Shown here one piece after another: positions 6,461-6,688 of a DNA stretch of 6,688 nucleotides (positions are counted from its first letter, which is position 1; every line of letters begins with the position of its first letter). A model generated the notes under the pieces. The model made no database searches. It saw only the letters and a program-made list of their open reading frames with translations, and had not been told where the DNA came from. Source of the DNA: Parachlamydiaceae bacterium (GTDB lineage: Bacteria > Chlamydiota > Chlamydiia > Chlamydiales > Parachlamydiaceae); contig JACCVN010000077.1 of NCBI GenBank assembly GCA_013698165.1, positions 1 to 6,688 of the forward strand. The letters run 5' to 3'. A program made the position numbers and the translations under genes.

Positions 6461-6688
6461 GTGGAACCGGCTAAACTTTTATTTGATCGTTGCATAGACA
6501 TGCCTGTGTGTAAGAGGCCCCAAGCATTAAATTCCTGGATTACAAAATATACAAACTGTAAAAACTTTGACGCTGAATTTTCAGACATCAAACCAGAAAA
6601 TATATCAGTTGTACTGGGGGAGAATTTATTTGTTGCCTATTTTAATATAGCTTTGGAGGCACATAATTATACATTAGCCACTCATATT
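6461..6688 (+). CDS. 5' end of an unidentified plus-strand gene, cut by the window edge
   Basis: An uninterrupted frame of 76 codons starts at GTG 6461 and continues past the window end, so only the N-terminus is visible. The product begins MEPAKLLFDRCIDMPVCKRP and continues with ALNSWITKYTNC (22-33) and a segment ending EAHNYTLATHI. I do not recognise the family. There is no signal peptide or membrane segment. It contains three Cys (11, 17, 33) without a regular spacing that would suggest a metal site, and residues 49-67 (SVVLGENLFVAYFNIALEA) are moderately hydrophobic. Support is the AAGGAG five bases upstream and the complete absence of stops. It is transcribed away from parE. In C. trachomatis I recall hemA (CT662) next to gyrB_2, and this sequence does not resemble glutamyl-tRNA reductase, so gene order probably breaks here. 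Confidence 0.75.
   Translation, partial: MEPAKLLFDRCIDMPVCKRPQALNSWITKYTNCKNFDAEFSDIKPENISVVLGENLFVAYFNIALEAHNYTLATHI

Overview
The window reads as a housekeeping segment of a bacterial chromosome, most likely from the order Chlamydiales and probably an amoeba-associated 'environmental' chlamydia. Two things point there. First, the order rluD-like / small hypothetical / topoisomerase A subunit / topoisomerase B subunit matches, from memory, Chlamydia trachomatis CT658 (sfhB), CT659, CT660 (gyrA_2) and CT661 (gyrB_2). Second, the two topoisomerase proteins have the wording of the Bacteroidetes/Chlamydiae-type topoisomerase IV family. Genus cannot be settled from the sequence alone.

Layout. 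Almost everything is on the minus strand, read right to left. parE-like (start 6149) and parC-like (start 4314) overlap by 4 bases (ATGA) and form one translationally coupled pair. A 128-bp gap follows with a near-perfect 20-bp inverted repeat (2329-2390), then recX (2281-1661). A 113-bp gap with a plausible sigma-70-type promoter (1591-1619) leads into three tightly packed genes: an 87-aa protein with a Pro/Ala/Ser-rich N-terminus (1547-1284), a 97-aa protein of unknown function (1284-991) and an rluD-family pseudouridine synthase (980-24). To the right of parE lies a 311-bp divergent intergenic region with a perfect DnaA-box 9-mer and a stretch of about 90% A+T. A plus-strand gene then starts with GTG at 6461 behind an excellent Shine-Dalgarno sequence and runs off the window edge.

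Function. ParC and ParE make the A2B2 type II topoisomerase that unlinks daughter chromosomes. RecX modulates RecA filaments. RluD-type enzymes modify 23S rRNA. The two small proteins are co-transcribed with rluD by position, but their roles are unknown. Three starts had to be chosen inside longer open frames (parE 6149, 87-aa gene 1547, rluD 980). In each case the upstream extension begins with TTG and lacks support.

I found no convincing previously undescribed system. The items most worth a second look are the hairpin repeat between parC and recX, the DnaA box beside the AT-rich tract, the two small orphan proteins, and the unidentified gene at the right edge.
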